Assembly (NCBI GenBank): GCA_010356995.1
Contig: ML996687.1
Location: 1,055,803 to 1,119,802, forward strand
Length of the DNA stretch: 64,000 bases
From: Trichodelitschia bisporula
Lineage: Eukaryota; Ascomycota; Dothideomycetes; Phaeotrichales; Phaeotrichaceae
Direction of reading: 5' to 3'
In this document: positions 22,302 to 33,876 of the stretch, piece by piece
How the letters are laid out: each line of letters begins with the position of its first letter
How positions within the stretch are numbered: the first letter of the stretch is position 1
Notes under the pieces: generated by a model
Told to the model about the DNA's origin: nothing
The model's database searches: none
Seen by the model: the letters and a program-made list of their open reading frames with translations, nothing else
Translations under genes and position numbers: made by a program

Positions 22302-24461
22302 TCACTTCCCCTCTGCTCTCCCCACGAGCCCCTCCCCAAGCCCGATCGGCTCAAAAGCACTCTTATCATTCCTCCGCTGCGCCCACACCACATCCCCCTT
22401 GAGATACACAACCACACCCCCCTTACCCGTCGCACTCGCCGTGACGCGAAACAGCGGTCGCCCCGTAATCTCATGCGCCTTGCGCAGCGGAATCAGCAAC
22501 AGACTCTGCTCCTCGCACCATGCCTCCACCACATCGCGGAACGTCGTTTCCTCTTCCACTGCAACCTTCTTCTTCGGCTCGGGCACCGGCTCTTCCTTGG
22601 CCGGCACGACCGGCCGCGGCGGACCGGCCATCGGCGGCGGCAATTCGCTCTTCGCGCGCTCGCCGAGATCGAGCGCCAGGTTCATCATTCCCAGGCCCTT
22701 GTCCCACATGTCATTGACCTGTGGGACAGCATTGATCTCAGCCGGGATCTGCTCCTTCCACCAGGAAAACCACATCCCCACCTCCTCGTAATTCGGCGTA
22801 TCGGTAAGCCACGCGTGCAGCGTAGCCATCCACTTTGGGAAAAACTCCGCCACGAGCAAGCGGCCCATGACGCGCGGCTGGAAGTAGTCGCGCCATGCGA
22901 GCACGCGCTCCAGCGGCTCGGTTACCTGCTCCGGCGGGTAGACTTCGAATTCGACGGCTAGGACCTGTGCGAGACGAGGGAGGAGATGCCGTATAAGTGC
23001 ATCGTCCAGGCTGGTGCCTAGGACGCTGCGCCATTCCGCCAGCCCTGGGACGGGCCCTCGGGAGAGGTCCCATGTGTCTAGGACAAGGCGAAATTTGCGT
23101 TTTACGTCGGCGAGAAGGCCGGTGGATGACGAGGGGTCGGTGTGGCGCGCGTCGAGGTAGGGCAGCCAGGGGAAGAGCCAGATATGAGGGAGGGGGGCGG
23201 GGGCTGTAGTTTTGAGCGATTTGCGGGGATTCCAGGAAGAGAGGGTGGAGGCGAGTTTCTGCTCTACGAGGTTGTTGATGATATTGTAGAGGATGAAGGG
23301 GGGGAGAAGGGGCTTCCAGATTTCGAGGAGGGATAAAAGCATGGACCAGTGGTGCGGGTTCCAGTCGTTTGTAATAGCCGTCCGGACTTTGGGGAGCCAT
23401 ATTGTGTAGATGAGAGATTCGTAGGCAGAGGTAGACTTGCGGCGACGGGAAGAATCCAAGTCGTCGGCGTTGACTGTGTCCTGCGCCGTATCAAGTCCGA
23501 GGATGGGACGCAAGCGTTGAAGATAGGGTGCTACGAGTCCAGGATCATCCAGCGGCTCCCAATCTTGCATCTCCTGCTTGAAGAGAGGTTTTATGGCCGC
23601 GACAGCCACATCTGAGAGAGCGAGCTGGCTAATGGCACTGCCGTGCTCGGTCTGGATGGCCTCCAAGCGGGATGTCACAGCCTCCCACTGCTCGGAGAGC
23701 ACCGTCGAACTTTGTCTCGCCAGGTCCAATCCCTCCACCGCAGCCACAACCCCCCTCATTAGATCAAGGTCCTTCTCTTCCTCCTCAAGCTCCCGCTGCA
23801 ACTGTTCAATCTCCGCGTCGATGAACTTCTCCCGCTCCTTGAGCTCATCCCACGCCTCCGAGTAGGCGGTAAGCTCTCTCCGCGCCCGCTTCGCCAGCTT
23901 CTCCGCCTCCGTCTCCATCGTCGGCGTCATAGTCGACAGCAGCCCAGCCGTAGAGGTCAACAGCTTGCGTTCCTTGCCCGTCGCATCGATCAAGCTCTTG
24001 AGCACATTCGGCACCACAAGACCCTCCTTCTCAACCTCCGCCGCAGTCTTAATCTTCGTCTTCTGCCGCCCATATCCAGGTGTACTCGCACCGCCACCGC
24101 CGCCGCCCGCCTTCGCAGCCGCTTTGCGCTTCCGTCGCGCCTTACGCTCCTCCTCTGACGAGTCGTCGACCTCCTCACCGCGCGCTTTGGCCACACGCTT
24201 CTTCTCTAGCTTCGCCTGTTCCGTCATCTCCTTCACGGCGCCGAGGCCAGCACCCTGCGGCCGCAGCTTCACCTCGATGGGCGCGACGATGCCTTCCCCC
24301 GAGCGGCCGAGACCTTGACCCTCCTTGTGGCCCATCTTGGCCATCATGCGCTCGGCGAAGGACATCTTGGGCTTCGAGGAGGAGGAACCGGAGGTTTTGG
24401 GTGTTTTGCGGCTGCCGTTGTCTTCGGCATCGCTTTTGCGCTTGAAGGAGTGGCGTTCCAT
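22302..24461 (-). CDS. SPP382: Spliceosome disassembly factor SPP382/NTR1 (TFIP11), G-patch protein
   Basis: G-patch partner of the DEAH ATPase Prp43, which takes apart intron-lariat spliceosomes. Intronless, 719 residues. The G-patch lies at about residues 33-80 (FAERMMAKMGHKEGQGLG, then PIEVKLRPQGAGLGAVKE). A conserved TFIP11 stretch follows around residues 125-145 (TPGYGRQKTKIKTAAE), then a coiled coil rich in Glu and the GCFC-type helical domain (HWSMLLSLLEIWKPLLPPFI, WRDYFQPRVMGRLLVAEFFPKW). The C-terminal FRDVVEAWCEEQSLLLIP block is typical. The family includes the budding-yeast Ntr1 and human TFIP11. It is convergent with PRP46. Confidence 0.93.
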   Translation of the reverse strand: MERHSFKRKSDAEDNGSRKTPKTSGSSSSKPKMSFAERMMAKMGHKEGQGLGRSGEGIVAPIEVKLRPQGAGLGAVKEMTEQAKLEKKRVAKARGEEVDDSSEEERKARRKRKAAAKAGGGGGGASTPGYGRQKTKIKTAAEVEKEGLVVPNVLKSLIDATGKERKLLTSTAGLLSTMTPTMETEAEKLAKRARRELTAYSEAWDELKEREKFIDAEIEQLQRELEEEEKDLDLMRGVVAAVEGLDLARQSSTVLSEQWEAVTSRLEAIQTEHGSAISQLALSDVAVAAIKPLFKQEMQDWEPLDDPGLVAPYLQRLRPILGLDTAQDTVNADDLDSSRRRKSTSAYESLIYTIWLPKVRTAITNDWNPHHWSMLLSLLEIWKPLLPPFILYNIINNLVEQKLASTLSSWNPRKSLKTTAPAPLPHIWLFPWLPYLDARHTDPSSSTGLLADVKRKFRLVLDTWDLSRGPVPGLAEWRSVLGTSLDDALIRHLLPRLAQVLAVEFEVYPPEQVTEPLERVLAWRDYFQPRVMGRLLVAEFFPKWMATLHAWLTDTPNYEEVGMWFSWWKEQIPAEINAVPQVNDMWDKGLGMMNLALDLGERAKSELPPPMAGPPRPVVPAKEEPVPEPKKKVAVEEETTFRDVVEAWCEEQSLLLIPLRKAHEITGRPLFRVTASATGKGGVVVYLKGDVVWAQRRNDKSAFEPIGLGEGLVGRAEGK

Positions 24462-24940
24462 CGTGACGGTTCGAGGTGGTGAGGCGGAATGAAAGAGCGT
24501 GAGGGTAATAGTGAGAGTCGGAGAGTAGGTGTGGCAGCTAGGCTGCAGATACTCTTATGGCATGCAACGGGCTGTTGTGACTGTTTGCTGCGGGTGAGGG
24601 TTGAGGCTCGGAAATGGACTTTGCCTGCGACGCGTTGACGCACCTTGTCAAAGTTCCACTCAATTCATCGCCACGAGGTACCCGCAGTCTTGGCGTAGCG
24701 CATTGTCCGAAAGGGGTAATGCTGGAGGAGGCGCGATGATGCCCCCGGATTTCCGTTCGAGCTTACGACGTGGATGGCTACGAGACACAGGTATTGCAAC
24801 TTGATTGACGATCAATTCATTTCATGCGTACTCTTCTTTTGGTGCTGCAACGTAGAGTTCGTCAGTCTACAGCGCATTACAATCCACGCCACATATCAGG
24901 CTCCAGCTCAATAGCCAAAAGTCGTCATAGAATCGCTTAT
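24462..24940. other. Intergenic: SPP382 promoter and SEC18 3' side
   Basis: About 480 bp; SPP382 and SEC18 are both on the minus strand. Nothing else was recognised. Confidence 0.5.
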
Positions 24941-27592
24941 CTAGTATGCCGCAGGTCTGACATCCTCATACAGCCGCCTTTCTGCCATCGCCTCCGCTAT
25001 AATCTCTGCAAAGCGTTCAACCGGATTGCTCGCTTCCTTCGCCCGCTCAATAGCTGTAAGCACCCGCTTGATGCCCACGCCCACATCGCCCGACCCTGTC
25101 AGATCTTGTATGATCTCCAAGGCACCGGCAATTTCACGGTCGTCAAACGAACGCTTCTGCCGCAGCACTGCAGCTAGTTCGTCGCGGCTGTTAACGTTGG
25201 GCACGGCGATTTGCCCCGTAAAGTACTGCAACAAATCCAGTTGCTCCAGCACCGAGCGCTTTGACGTTGTGCACAAAACAAGCCGGCGGCGGCCTTTGGG
25301 TGGCGTCTTGGTCAGCAGGTTGCGCAGCGCACTGAGTACGTTGTTGCTGAAGCGGGGGCCGATAGGCACCCAGTCGACTAGGAGTTCGATGTTGTCGACG
25401 ACGACTACGCTGAGAGGGCTCTGTAGGATATTAGAATACCTCTGCTCCTTGTGAACAGTAGCGAAACGTACCTTATCTGCATCACGGAACACCTTGTCCA
25501 ACTGGCCAATCTTCTGGGGCTCATTGAATCCCACCATGTCCTGCGGGCTGATGAGCTTGATGAAGGGGAACTCGGAGTCAATCGCCAAACGCGCTGCGAG
25601 AGCTGTCTTGCCGCTGCCAGGTGGGCCATGCAGCAGCGTGGTCAGAAGACGCATAGAGTTCGGGTTGCGTACAGTGGCGATGTCCTGGCGGCCGATATTG
25701 AGGATGCTGTCCATTGTCGGCGAAAAGTGCAGGATGCCACCAGAGTAGCACTCGCCCAACTCCTCCTCAGCCACGCCGAACAGTGGCTTAGTCTCATCGA
25801 GCGCCGCAAAGAAGTCCATCATCTTGACCTTGATGTTGACCACATCGTCGCTGATGCTGGCCATGGTACCTACCTTGATATGACGGCTGAACGCAAAGGA
25901 AGACGCGGCCCGCACCAGGCCGCTTATTTCAGCGCCGGAGAAGTTCTTCGTGCGGCGTGCGAGCTCGGGGAGGTCGACATCATCATCGAGGAAGCCGTTG
26001 CCTCGCATCTGTGCGGTGTGGATGTTGAGGATCTGAACGCGGCCATGTTCGTCCGGCAGACCAATTTCCAGATGGACTTCTAGACGGCCGGCACGGAGAA
26101 GCGCCTCGTCAATCATGTCCATGCGGTTCGTCATGCCGATGAGCAGGATGTTGTTCAACTGGTCGACACCGTCGAGCTTCGATAGCAGCTGGTTGACGAC
26201 GCTGTCTCCGACGCCCGTGCCACCGCCGGTTCCACTGCCTCTCTGCTTGCAGACGGCATCTAACTCGTCAAAGATGATGATGTGAAGGCCACTCTCATCA
26301 CCTTTTTCCTTATACTCCTTTTCCGCATCTGCGAAGAGCTTCCGAACATTCTCTTCGGACGCACCGACGTACTTGTTCAGGATTTCGGGACCATTGATAA
26401 CCTTGGGCTCTCTCGCGTTCAACATTTTTCCGATTTGACGTGCGATCAAGGTCTTGCCCGTACCTGGCGGGCCGTACAACAAGATTCCCTTGACGTGCAT
26501 AATGCCCATGCGCTCCACTAGCCCAGGTGGGAAGAGACGAGATGCAAAGGCCTTGCGGAAAATGGCACTGAACTCCTTATCAAGGCCACCGATGCCCATG
26601 TCCTCGAACTTGAAATTTGGTTGCAAGATGGAGTTGGCCGCAGGCCGCCGTATAGAAGCCTTGAGGCTGATGGTGCTCCTAGCATCCTTGAAAAAGTTGA
26701 CTTGTGTCTGCCTCGTCACAATGCCGCGGGCTCCCGGATCGGTGCGAGTAGGCGCGTCGGAGGACGTCTTTTCCATGGATAGGTCGGCCAGCTGAACGGT
26801 GCGGATGATGATTTTCAGCGGGATGTTTCTGACATCCAGGAGCGTATGCTGGCCGGGAGAGAGTATCTGGCTTTCAAATGTCTGCCACATGTTAGCATTC
26901 AGCCAAATAGGCCACTATGGATGTGTTAAGCACCCAACCCACCTTTGTAAATATGTCAGCCAGCTCCTCCTGGTCGTACGGAGTTTCGGTTGTCCGCCTC
27001 GCAGCAAATCCAATTTCGGCGTCAATAGACCCCAAGTAACCTTGAGAATTGTCGTTGAATGGCTCATACACCTGAGCCTGCACTACGTCGTTCGGGCCTA
27101 TGCCGATACCAGCCCATGTCCGCTGCGCATCGGTGAGACCAATTTCGCCCGGGCGGCATTGTTCCATGGGCCGTGCAGTGACGACAAACATGCCGTTGAG
27201 CAAAAGGTAGACATCCTGGCGGTCCCCAAAGTCGACTGGCGACACAGCAGCCCTGTGGCGGGGTTAGCAAAACTTTTACATGTAGTGATTTGGACATACA
27301 AGTTTCCAAATGCATACGCATTTCCTCCCGGATTCTTCACGGGACGGAGCTGTGCGTTGGGAGCCCCGCGCGAGGGCACGGCCTGTTGAGATGGCGGTTG
27401 CCTCCCGACCGGCGGGCGCTGCGCAGCACCTCCACCATACTGGCGAGGGGGTTCGTCATTGCCACCGTAGCCACCAGCGCCAGACGGCTGAGGACGGCTG
27501 TAGTTTTGCGAAGGCCGTTGCTGGCCCGGCTGCTGCGAGTCGGACCGGCCGCCGAAGGGATTCATTGAAGGGAGGCCTGTACGGTTGAACAT
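24941..27592 (-). CDS. SEC18: Vesicle-fusion ATPase SEC18 (NSF)
   Basis: AAA+ ATPase that disassembles SNARE complexes after membrane fusion, working with SEC17/alpha-SNAP. Four exons (27592-27300, 27252-26943, 26881-25472, 25420-24941; introns 47, 61 and 51 nt) give 830 residues. A disordered Gln/Gly/Pro-rich leader of about 75 residues precedes the N domain (NAYAFGNLAAVSPVDFGDRQD). The D1 AAA module has Walker A GPPGTGKT near 343 and Walker B IIIFDELDA; D2 has GPPGSGKT near 625 and VVVVDNIE. Intron 3 (25471-25421) is 51 nt with no in-frame stop; splicing gives DADK directly before SPLSVVVVDNIE, as in the family. An alternative start at MNPFGG (27565) is possible. Confidence 0.93.
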
Positions 27593-28252
27593 GGGGTGGG
27601 GGGGTCGATGAGGATGGTTTGCGCAGGTTTAGAAGCCGAGTGGACGTTCAAAGTAGGTTTAGAGCATGCAACAGCGAGGTTTGTGGGCAGCGAAGTGAAG
27701 GTGTAAGGTGGCGAGTGTACTGAGTTACAACGTATTCGTAGGGTGGATTGAAGTCAGCTCCAAGCACCTAGTTCTATACCCCGGTTCAACAAGCCGCACG
27801 CGTGAACGTGGGGTCTCTTCAGCCCTATCGAAAGCGTTTCCGACTGTGGGGAAAGATGGGATCACAACAGCGCTTGTTGGAGCCAGCAGTGACTTCGTTT
27901 ACTCGAGACTACAAGGACAGCTTAATTGAATGTTGTGGAGGAATGAATATCAAAGGTGAAAATGGAAACACTTGACCTGAGGCGACAGCTTTCAATTGCA
28001 AGGAAACTGGAGCCTTGCACGTGATATTATAATATACTATGTAGCACTCTCCCAACCCCGACCTCCCTAACTTCACAGCGAACAGAAAAGCGACTCAAGA
28101 TGCTTTCATATACACCTTTGCTGGTACGTTACTTAGCTATGCATGCACTGTACTTTGTACACACGGGTATTGAAAGTCAATATGCTAGTGTATGGCAGAT
28201 GCGTACAGAGGCAATCGGACCCTCCCATCTGGCATCCTCGATTCGCATCATC
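27593..28252. other. Intergenic: SEC18 promoter and GH16 3' side
   Basis: 660 bp. It contains an AT-rich patch around 28022-28040 and otherwise nothing that I recognise. Confidence 0.5.
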
Positions 28253-29176
28253 TCACATGGTATGCCCCTCGGCCGCATACCCCCAGTCCTGTTCGAACTT
28301 CGGCCATCCGCCCTCCGGCTCCTCGCAAAATTTGAGCTCATGTACGACAAAGTCGTACACTCCATCTGCTGGAATCGTCTTGTTGCACACATCACCACCC
28401 ATGGCGATGTTCAACACCACACGCCAATCCTCAAACCTCCTCGTCCCTGGCGGCCGTGACGCCCTCATAACCGGCACTCCGTCCACGTACCACACGCAAC
28501 GACCCCCATCTCCCGAAGGCGGTTGTTCCCACGCCCACCCAAAGCGATAAGCCCGCATGCCTAGCTCCGGAAGCGGGGTCTCGGCAACACGGTGCTTCTT
28601 TGCGTCTGCTGGGGTAAAGTGCCCCCAGTGTAAGCAAGCGTGGTTTGTGCGGCTCGCGTTCCATGCCTCGAATATGTCCACCTCCCCATCCGTCGGCCAG
28701 GCAAACGGTTCAGACGGCAGAAGCCAAAAAGCTGGCCAGATCCCCCTGGCGCAGGGTGCCGTCAGCGTGGCGGTCACAAAGCCTTGTGCGCGGCCGAGTG
28801 TTGCGTGCGTATTAAAGCGCGTTGAAGTATAGCGTTCCTCGGGGGGAAGGTGGGATGCCGCGATGGCACGGAGAACAAGGGCATTGCCCTGTGCGTGGAA
28901 GGCGTTCTCTGGACGGGAGACGTATGTTTGCGCCTCGTTGTTGCCCCAACCGCCGGCACCGAGATCGGGACGAAAGTTTGCTGTTACAGGGTTTGAGGGA
29001 GAGAAGTCTGCTTGCCAGTAAGGCGGTGGAGGAGGGCCGAGCGATTGCTGCAGGTTGGGATTGTATGGGGGTTTGGAAGCGGAGGGAACGGGAGGAGGAG
29101 TGGAAGAAAGGCCATTTTTGGCGAGGATGTCCTCGAACTTCTGCCTCTGCTTCGCAAAGGCTTCCCGGAACACCAT
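28253..29176 (-). CDS. Glycoside hydrolase family 16 protein without signal peptide
   Basis: GH16 jelly-roll beta-glucanase/transglycosylase family. Intronless, 307 residues. The catalytic signature E-V-D-I-F-E lies at residues 165-170, with E165 and E170 as the expected nucleophile and acid/base. GIWPAFWLLP and RFEDWRVVLNIAMGG are the flanking family blocks. There is no N-terminal signal peptide: the protein begins with an amphipathic MVFREAFAKQRQKFEDILAK followed by a Pro-rich linker. This architecture is familiar from Pezizomycotina GH16 proteins of unknown location. Substrate (beta-1,3 or mixed-linkage glucan) cannot be told from sequence alone. Confidence 0.85.
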   Translation of the reverse strand: MVFREAFAKQRQKFEDILAKNGLSSTPPPVPSASKPPYNPNLQQSLGPPPPPYWQADFSPSNPVTANFRPDLGAGGWGNNEAQTYVSRPENAFHAQGNALVLRAIAASHLPPEERYTSTRFNTHATLGRAQGFVTATLTAPCARGIWPAFWLLPSEPFAWPTDGEVDIFEAWNASRTNHACLHWGHFTPADAKKHRVAETPLPELGMRAYRFGWAWEQPPSGDGGRCVWYVDGVPVMRASRPPGTRRFEDWRVVLNIAMGGDVCNKTIPADGVYDFVVHELKFCEEPEGGWPKFEQDWGYAAEGHTM

Positions 29177-30188
29177 TAGGGGTGATGATATCTCCAGAAA
29201 TGGGAAAGAGCTTGTCCGGTAATGGGTTCACTGCAGATTCGGGATGTTAACTGGGTGGCGTGCGGCGGGCCGGATGACTGGGGGATTATTAAAGCGAAGA
29301 TAGAGCTCATGCAACTGAAATCACATGCCGCTTAACCGTTCCACTGGCGTGCAGAGGTGCTCACCGGCTATCATGGTAAAGCGCACGCCCAAGACCCAAG
29401 AGGTGGGAAAGTGGGTTTCTTCCCAGTTGCTAATCCGTTAATACCCCATTCCGGCCTGGTACAGAGCGTGTTAAAGACATGAGATTTTACGGGCATCAGA
29501 CTACATAAAAAGCTACTCAGCACAAATGAGATGTTGCTCGAGGGAAGAAAGGATAAAGCGAGCAAGAAACGGGAGACGAGGGAAGAGAATGGATCAGGAG
29601 GTGCGCCGACATAATAACGTAACGTGTATGAAAAGTGTGGTCAAGAGCCACACGAAAAGGTCGTGGCCATGCCTCTCCGCAAAGAAGCTAAGGCATGGCA
29701 GCCACAACTTTCTCTGGCGGCCCTTCACGTTCTTCGTTTTCTTGGCAGATGGTTTGTGCGCATCGCAACCCAAGATCACATGACATGCTAGACGGGACGC
29801 GGAGCTCTCCTTCACTCATCAACGCTCACACGCTCTCACCTCCGCGACTTGTCACTCCAGCATTCTCCATCGCCGCCCCACAAACTTGTCAACTTCTACA
29901 TGCGCATCACACCCCTCAGAGTCTCTGAGTTGGTTTAAGGATCCGCTTCCGCTGTTGCACCCAACCTCGAAACCTTGCCACTACGCGATCGCCCGGAAAC
30001 GATCCCCCTCCCCCCGCGTCTGCTGTTGCGCCTTTCCACAGCAAATCTCCCCTCCGATGAAATTGCCTTCCACATACTAGGGTCGGTGGAGTGCTAGTTG
30101 GCGTTGTCGACGTTGTCGGTGTTGTCGACGGGTATTGCACCTCCACCTTGCACAACTGCAGGAACGGCGTCCCTCAGACATCAACAAG
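29177..30188. other. Intergenic between divergent GH16 gene and TAF1
   Basis: About 1 kb holding both promoters. It contains the three-block element described separately (29640-29715). From 29800 to the TAF1 start it is pyrimidine-rich, with an array of GTTGTCGACG-like units at about 30100-30130. Confidence 0.5.
29640..29715 (+). repeat. Three-block conserved element, TAF1 upstream copy
   Basis: Block 1 is GGTCAAGAGCCACACGAAAA (from 29639), block 2 CTCCGCAAA (29675), block 3 GCCACAACTTTCTC (29701). A second copy lies upstream of CWC25 at 37639-37713, with starts 31 and about 25 nt apart as here. Block 2 sits in the loop of a perfect 9-bp inverted repeat (GCCATGCCT 29666-29674, AGGCATGGC 29691-29699). 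Function unknown; it could be a shared promoter element, a structured RNA or a relic of a dispersed repeat. Confidence 0.55.
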
Positions 30189-33100
30189 ATGCCGCACGCT
30201 ACTGATGTTGGGGACACTTCCGGGGATAATCCGGAGATGCAGGGTGTTGAGGAAGAGTTAACACTGGGGGGCTTCGACATAACTGAGCTCCTCCTTAACG
30301 GCGACGACACTCAACTCCTTAGAGAACTAGGGGAGGGAGAAGAGAAGGCTCCAGATGCTGTTGATTATGGGGACTTGAGCGACGACGACTTACCTGACGA
30401 GGAGTCTGAAATCGATGACAACGCCAAAGCGGTTCAGGGCCCCGAAGTCAAGGATCCTTCATCACCGAGTCACTTAGAAGATGACATGGCCGACCTCTTT
30501 GGTGAGGATCCCAATCCTCCCGCTCCGGACGTCGGCAACCAAGCTCTCCATCGCCCGAAGCTGTCTCTACCCAGCCTTTCCCTCCCGTTTGGAGGCCTCT
30601 CGCTCCCGGCTGTTTCATCGCCGCAGACGTACGAGGCGCCAGTCAGCGTGACACAGGCTGATAAGAGGCCCAAGGTCAAAGCCTACGTCCTGCCGACGGA
30701 GGAGGACATGAGGCGTCAAACTGCAAGCCTCTTGGAGAGTCTCGCGACCCAGGACGACAAAGATGCTCAAGAACAGGCACGGCTGCTGTCCGCTGCCAAA
30801 GATGATTGGGACCACAGCGTGTTGACTGGCGCGCCTCTGCGCAAGACCTCGCAGCTTCACCCAGGAGCTGCCCCAGAGGTGCCAGAGGATATCGACCTCT
30901 GGTATCCTGGGTTCCGCCAGGACGAGCCGCCCCACTTCCACTCTCTTATGCCCTCGACGTCAGCGCACTTTAGAGGCGAAAAGCCCAACAAGCCGCCCAA
31001 GCCGATATTCCCTTCCAAGGTTAATCTCGAGCCGGATGTGGATCACGAACGCCTGTTTAAGCTAAAATCCGCTTCAATGTCGCAGAAACGGCTGCGGGAT
31101 GAGTCCGTCGCGCAGGGAATAGTTTTCTGTGTGGAACCAGAGGAGAAAGTGCAACAAGAATGGGATGACGACATTGAAATGGTCGACTTGGATGACGATG
31201 AGGAGCTGGGCGGCGTTACAGTTGCCGACTTGCGCATACTTTGCGAAGACTGGTCCCATCTGGTCGACAGCGATGCCGAGGATGAAGGTGCGCATGCTGC
31301 AAAAAGGCGTAAGCTCGATAATTCGCAGGAAGCCCCGATATTCGACGCGCAGGAGTGCCTGAAGCCGAACATCATCCTCATGGAGCAGTTTCCGTCGCTC
31401 GATGATCCCGAAGAGCTTACTGCCGAACTCTCCAAACGCCTTCTCTTGGACCTCAACGACCCTTCGCTGCTCATCGATATTGACCGGTCCGCCGCCGTGA
31501 ACACAGATATTCGGAAAATGGGACGCCTGGTCCGTCGGGATGCGCAAGGGAGTGTGAAGAGTGCACTTGCGCAGAAGTTCAACATCGCCAATGATGAATC
31601 CTATACACTCCTTAAGGATAATCACTCTAACCGGGTCCGGAGTACCCTGACCGACATGAATGTGGAGCACAGCATGCCTGCCCTTCGGCTGCAGTACCCT
31701 TTCTACAAGGTCAAGCTCACCGTTCGCGAAGAGCGCTCCTTCCACCGCCCGGCAATGCACTTCGCCCCTAACCAGCGCATATTGTTCGAGGAGCCCGCCC
31801 GCCTTAAACTCAAGAACGTGAAAGGCAAACCAGCCCGCGAAGTTTTCAGCAAGACCAAAGATCTGACTCTGGCTGACAACTCCCACGCCGTGTTGATGGA
31901 GTATTCGGAGGAGTGTCCCCCGATCCTCAATAACTTCGGCATGGGCAGTCGTTTGGTTAACTACTACCGCCGGAAGGATGAAACCGACACCGCGCGGCCC
32001 AAGCTGCATGTAGGCGAGACACAGGTGTTGCTTCCCCAGGACAAGAGTCCATTTTCCATCTTTGGCGATATCCCGCCTGGGGAGATTGTACCTACGCTTC
32101 ACAACGCCATGTACCGCTCTCCTGTGTTCAAGCACGATCCAAAGCCAACGGACTTTCTTGTTATTCGCACCCGCACAGGAAAAGAGGGCACCAGGTGGTT
32201 TTTGCGCAACATCGACCACCTCTTTACCGTCGGGCAAGAGTTTCCCTCGATTCCCGTCTTCAACAGCGGTGTTCGCCGTGTGGGTGATATTTCCAAAGTG
32301 CGCATGAAGATGATTGCCTTCCGCATCTACAAAAAGAAGCTCAACTCGAAGGCACGCCAGCCATGGCTGACCAATGAAGAACTTCGACAGCACATACTAC
32401 CCGCCGAGCACCAAAATTCTCGCGGAAAGGTTAAGGAGTTCATGGCGTACAACAAGGAGACGGGATCGCTGGTACCCTTGGCGCCATACTCTGACTCGTT
32501 CCTCCCAGATGAGGAAACTTTTCGCACTTGGATCAAACCCGAGGAAATCTGCTCTCTGGACTCGATGCAGATGGGCGCTCGTCAGTTAGCCGACGCTGGG
32601 TTCGAGAAGATCAACATTGATGGTAAAGCGGAAGATATGGCCTTCGATGAGCTTATGGCCCCTTGGGCGACGAGCAAGCACTTCCTGGAGGCATGTACTC
32701 GCAAATCTATGGTGGAGCTCCATGGCAGAGGCGACCCGTCTGGCCGCGGCGAGGCATTCAGCTTCATCAAGTGTTCCATGAAGGGCGGGTTCAAGCCTCT
32801 GGGTGAGAGTGTGGAAGATAAGCTGGATGCTAAGCGGCGAAAGGACAACGGTGGTCACAGTTACAACGTAGCCCGTCAAACCGAGGCATACGAGTTTGCG
32901 TTGAAGCATATCTGGAATGCGCAGTTGCGCAGCCTGTCATCAACCCATGAGCACGAACTCGACACTGAGGTAGAGGATCAGAACCCCAACAACCAATGGC
33001 GATCTGAGGCCGGCACTCCTGCCGCACACTCTCGTTTGGGTGATGAGTCCGCCAGTCAAATCAGTAGGCAGGACAACGCAGAGAGCACTCGGGTCCTTCG

Positions 33101-33876
33101 TATCGTGCGCACCATCGTCGGTAAAAACGACAAGCCGGAGCAGGTCGAGGAAATTATCCACGACCGACGCGTCATCAATGCGTACATCAAGCGGCGCCGT
33201 GAGATGGAGGCAAAGGCTATCAGTCTAGAAGACCTCAAGCCTACCGGCGACCCAGAGCTGGACAAGGCGAATGAGGCTAGGCTGATGGGCGAGCTCTCCC
33301 GCTTAGAGAAGAACAAAGATCGGCGGATGGGGCGCGAGAGGATGAAGGGGAAGAAGCGTTCCAAGCTAGAGGGTTCCGAAGCACCAGGCGACGAGGCGGG
33401 GTACATGGAGACTCCTTCCGGCTCGTATCCTATGGACAACCTCCCAGGAACTCCAGGTGAACAGGGTTCGCAGTCCAAGGAAAAGGGCAATACCGACAAG
33501 GTTTGCACGACCTGCGGCATCCGCGGTCACATCAAAACGAACAAGAAGTGAGTTTTTCTAATCTCCTAAGGCCGAAGCACCTCTAACGCTATACAGGCTT
33601 TGTCCCATGCTCAACGGCACGATAGCCACGACCGGCATATGTCCGCCGGACTACGTGATGCCAGATTTTGATCAGGCCGCCCTTGCGATGAAGTCGGGTA
33701 GGGGTCGTGGCAGAGGCGCGAAGGCCGATGGGGGGACAACCAGGGGTCGCGGTGGAGGTCGACCGCGTGGTGCAGGCAGAGGCCGCGGTGCAGCTCCATC
33801 ACCAGCTTCCACAGCGGCCTCTCCGCATCCACAGTCGGCGTCAGGTTTCATGTCGGCCGGTGGATTCCCGTTTTAA
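30189..33876 (+). CDS. TAF1: TFIID subunit TAF1 (TAF111), fungal form
   Basis: Largest TFIID subunit, scaffold for promoter recognition. Two exons (30189-33547, 33597-33876; intron 49 nt) give 1212 residues. The acidic N-terminus (GGFDITELLLNGDD) fits a TBP-binding TAND region. The central DUF3591 core is clear (RLVNYYRRKDETDTARPKL, FGDIPPGEIVPTLHNAMYRSP). A zinc knuckle begins at C1106-T-T-C1109, with H1114 and C1122; the intron falls two codons before C1122. The C-terminal tail is an RGG-type Gly/Arg-rich stretch ending in FMSAGGFPF. There is no bromodomain pair, as is usual in fungi. Reading through the intron ends the protein at a TGA (33549-33551), removing the last zinc ligand and the whole tail. 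Confidence 0.9.

Noticed and set aside
22149-22961. 270-codon plus-strand frame over SPP382
   Set aside because: Shadow of the SPP382 coding frame; no domain.
31074-32393. 439-codon open frame antisense to TAF1
   Set aside because: No domain, and codon-phase shadow of a strongly biased GC-rich gene; the sense frame is clearly TAF1.
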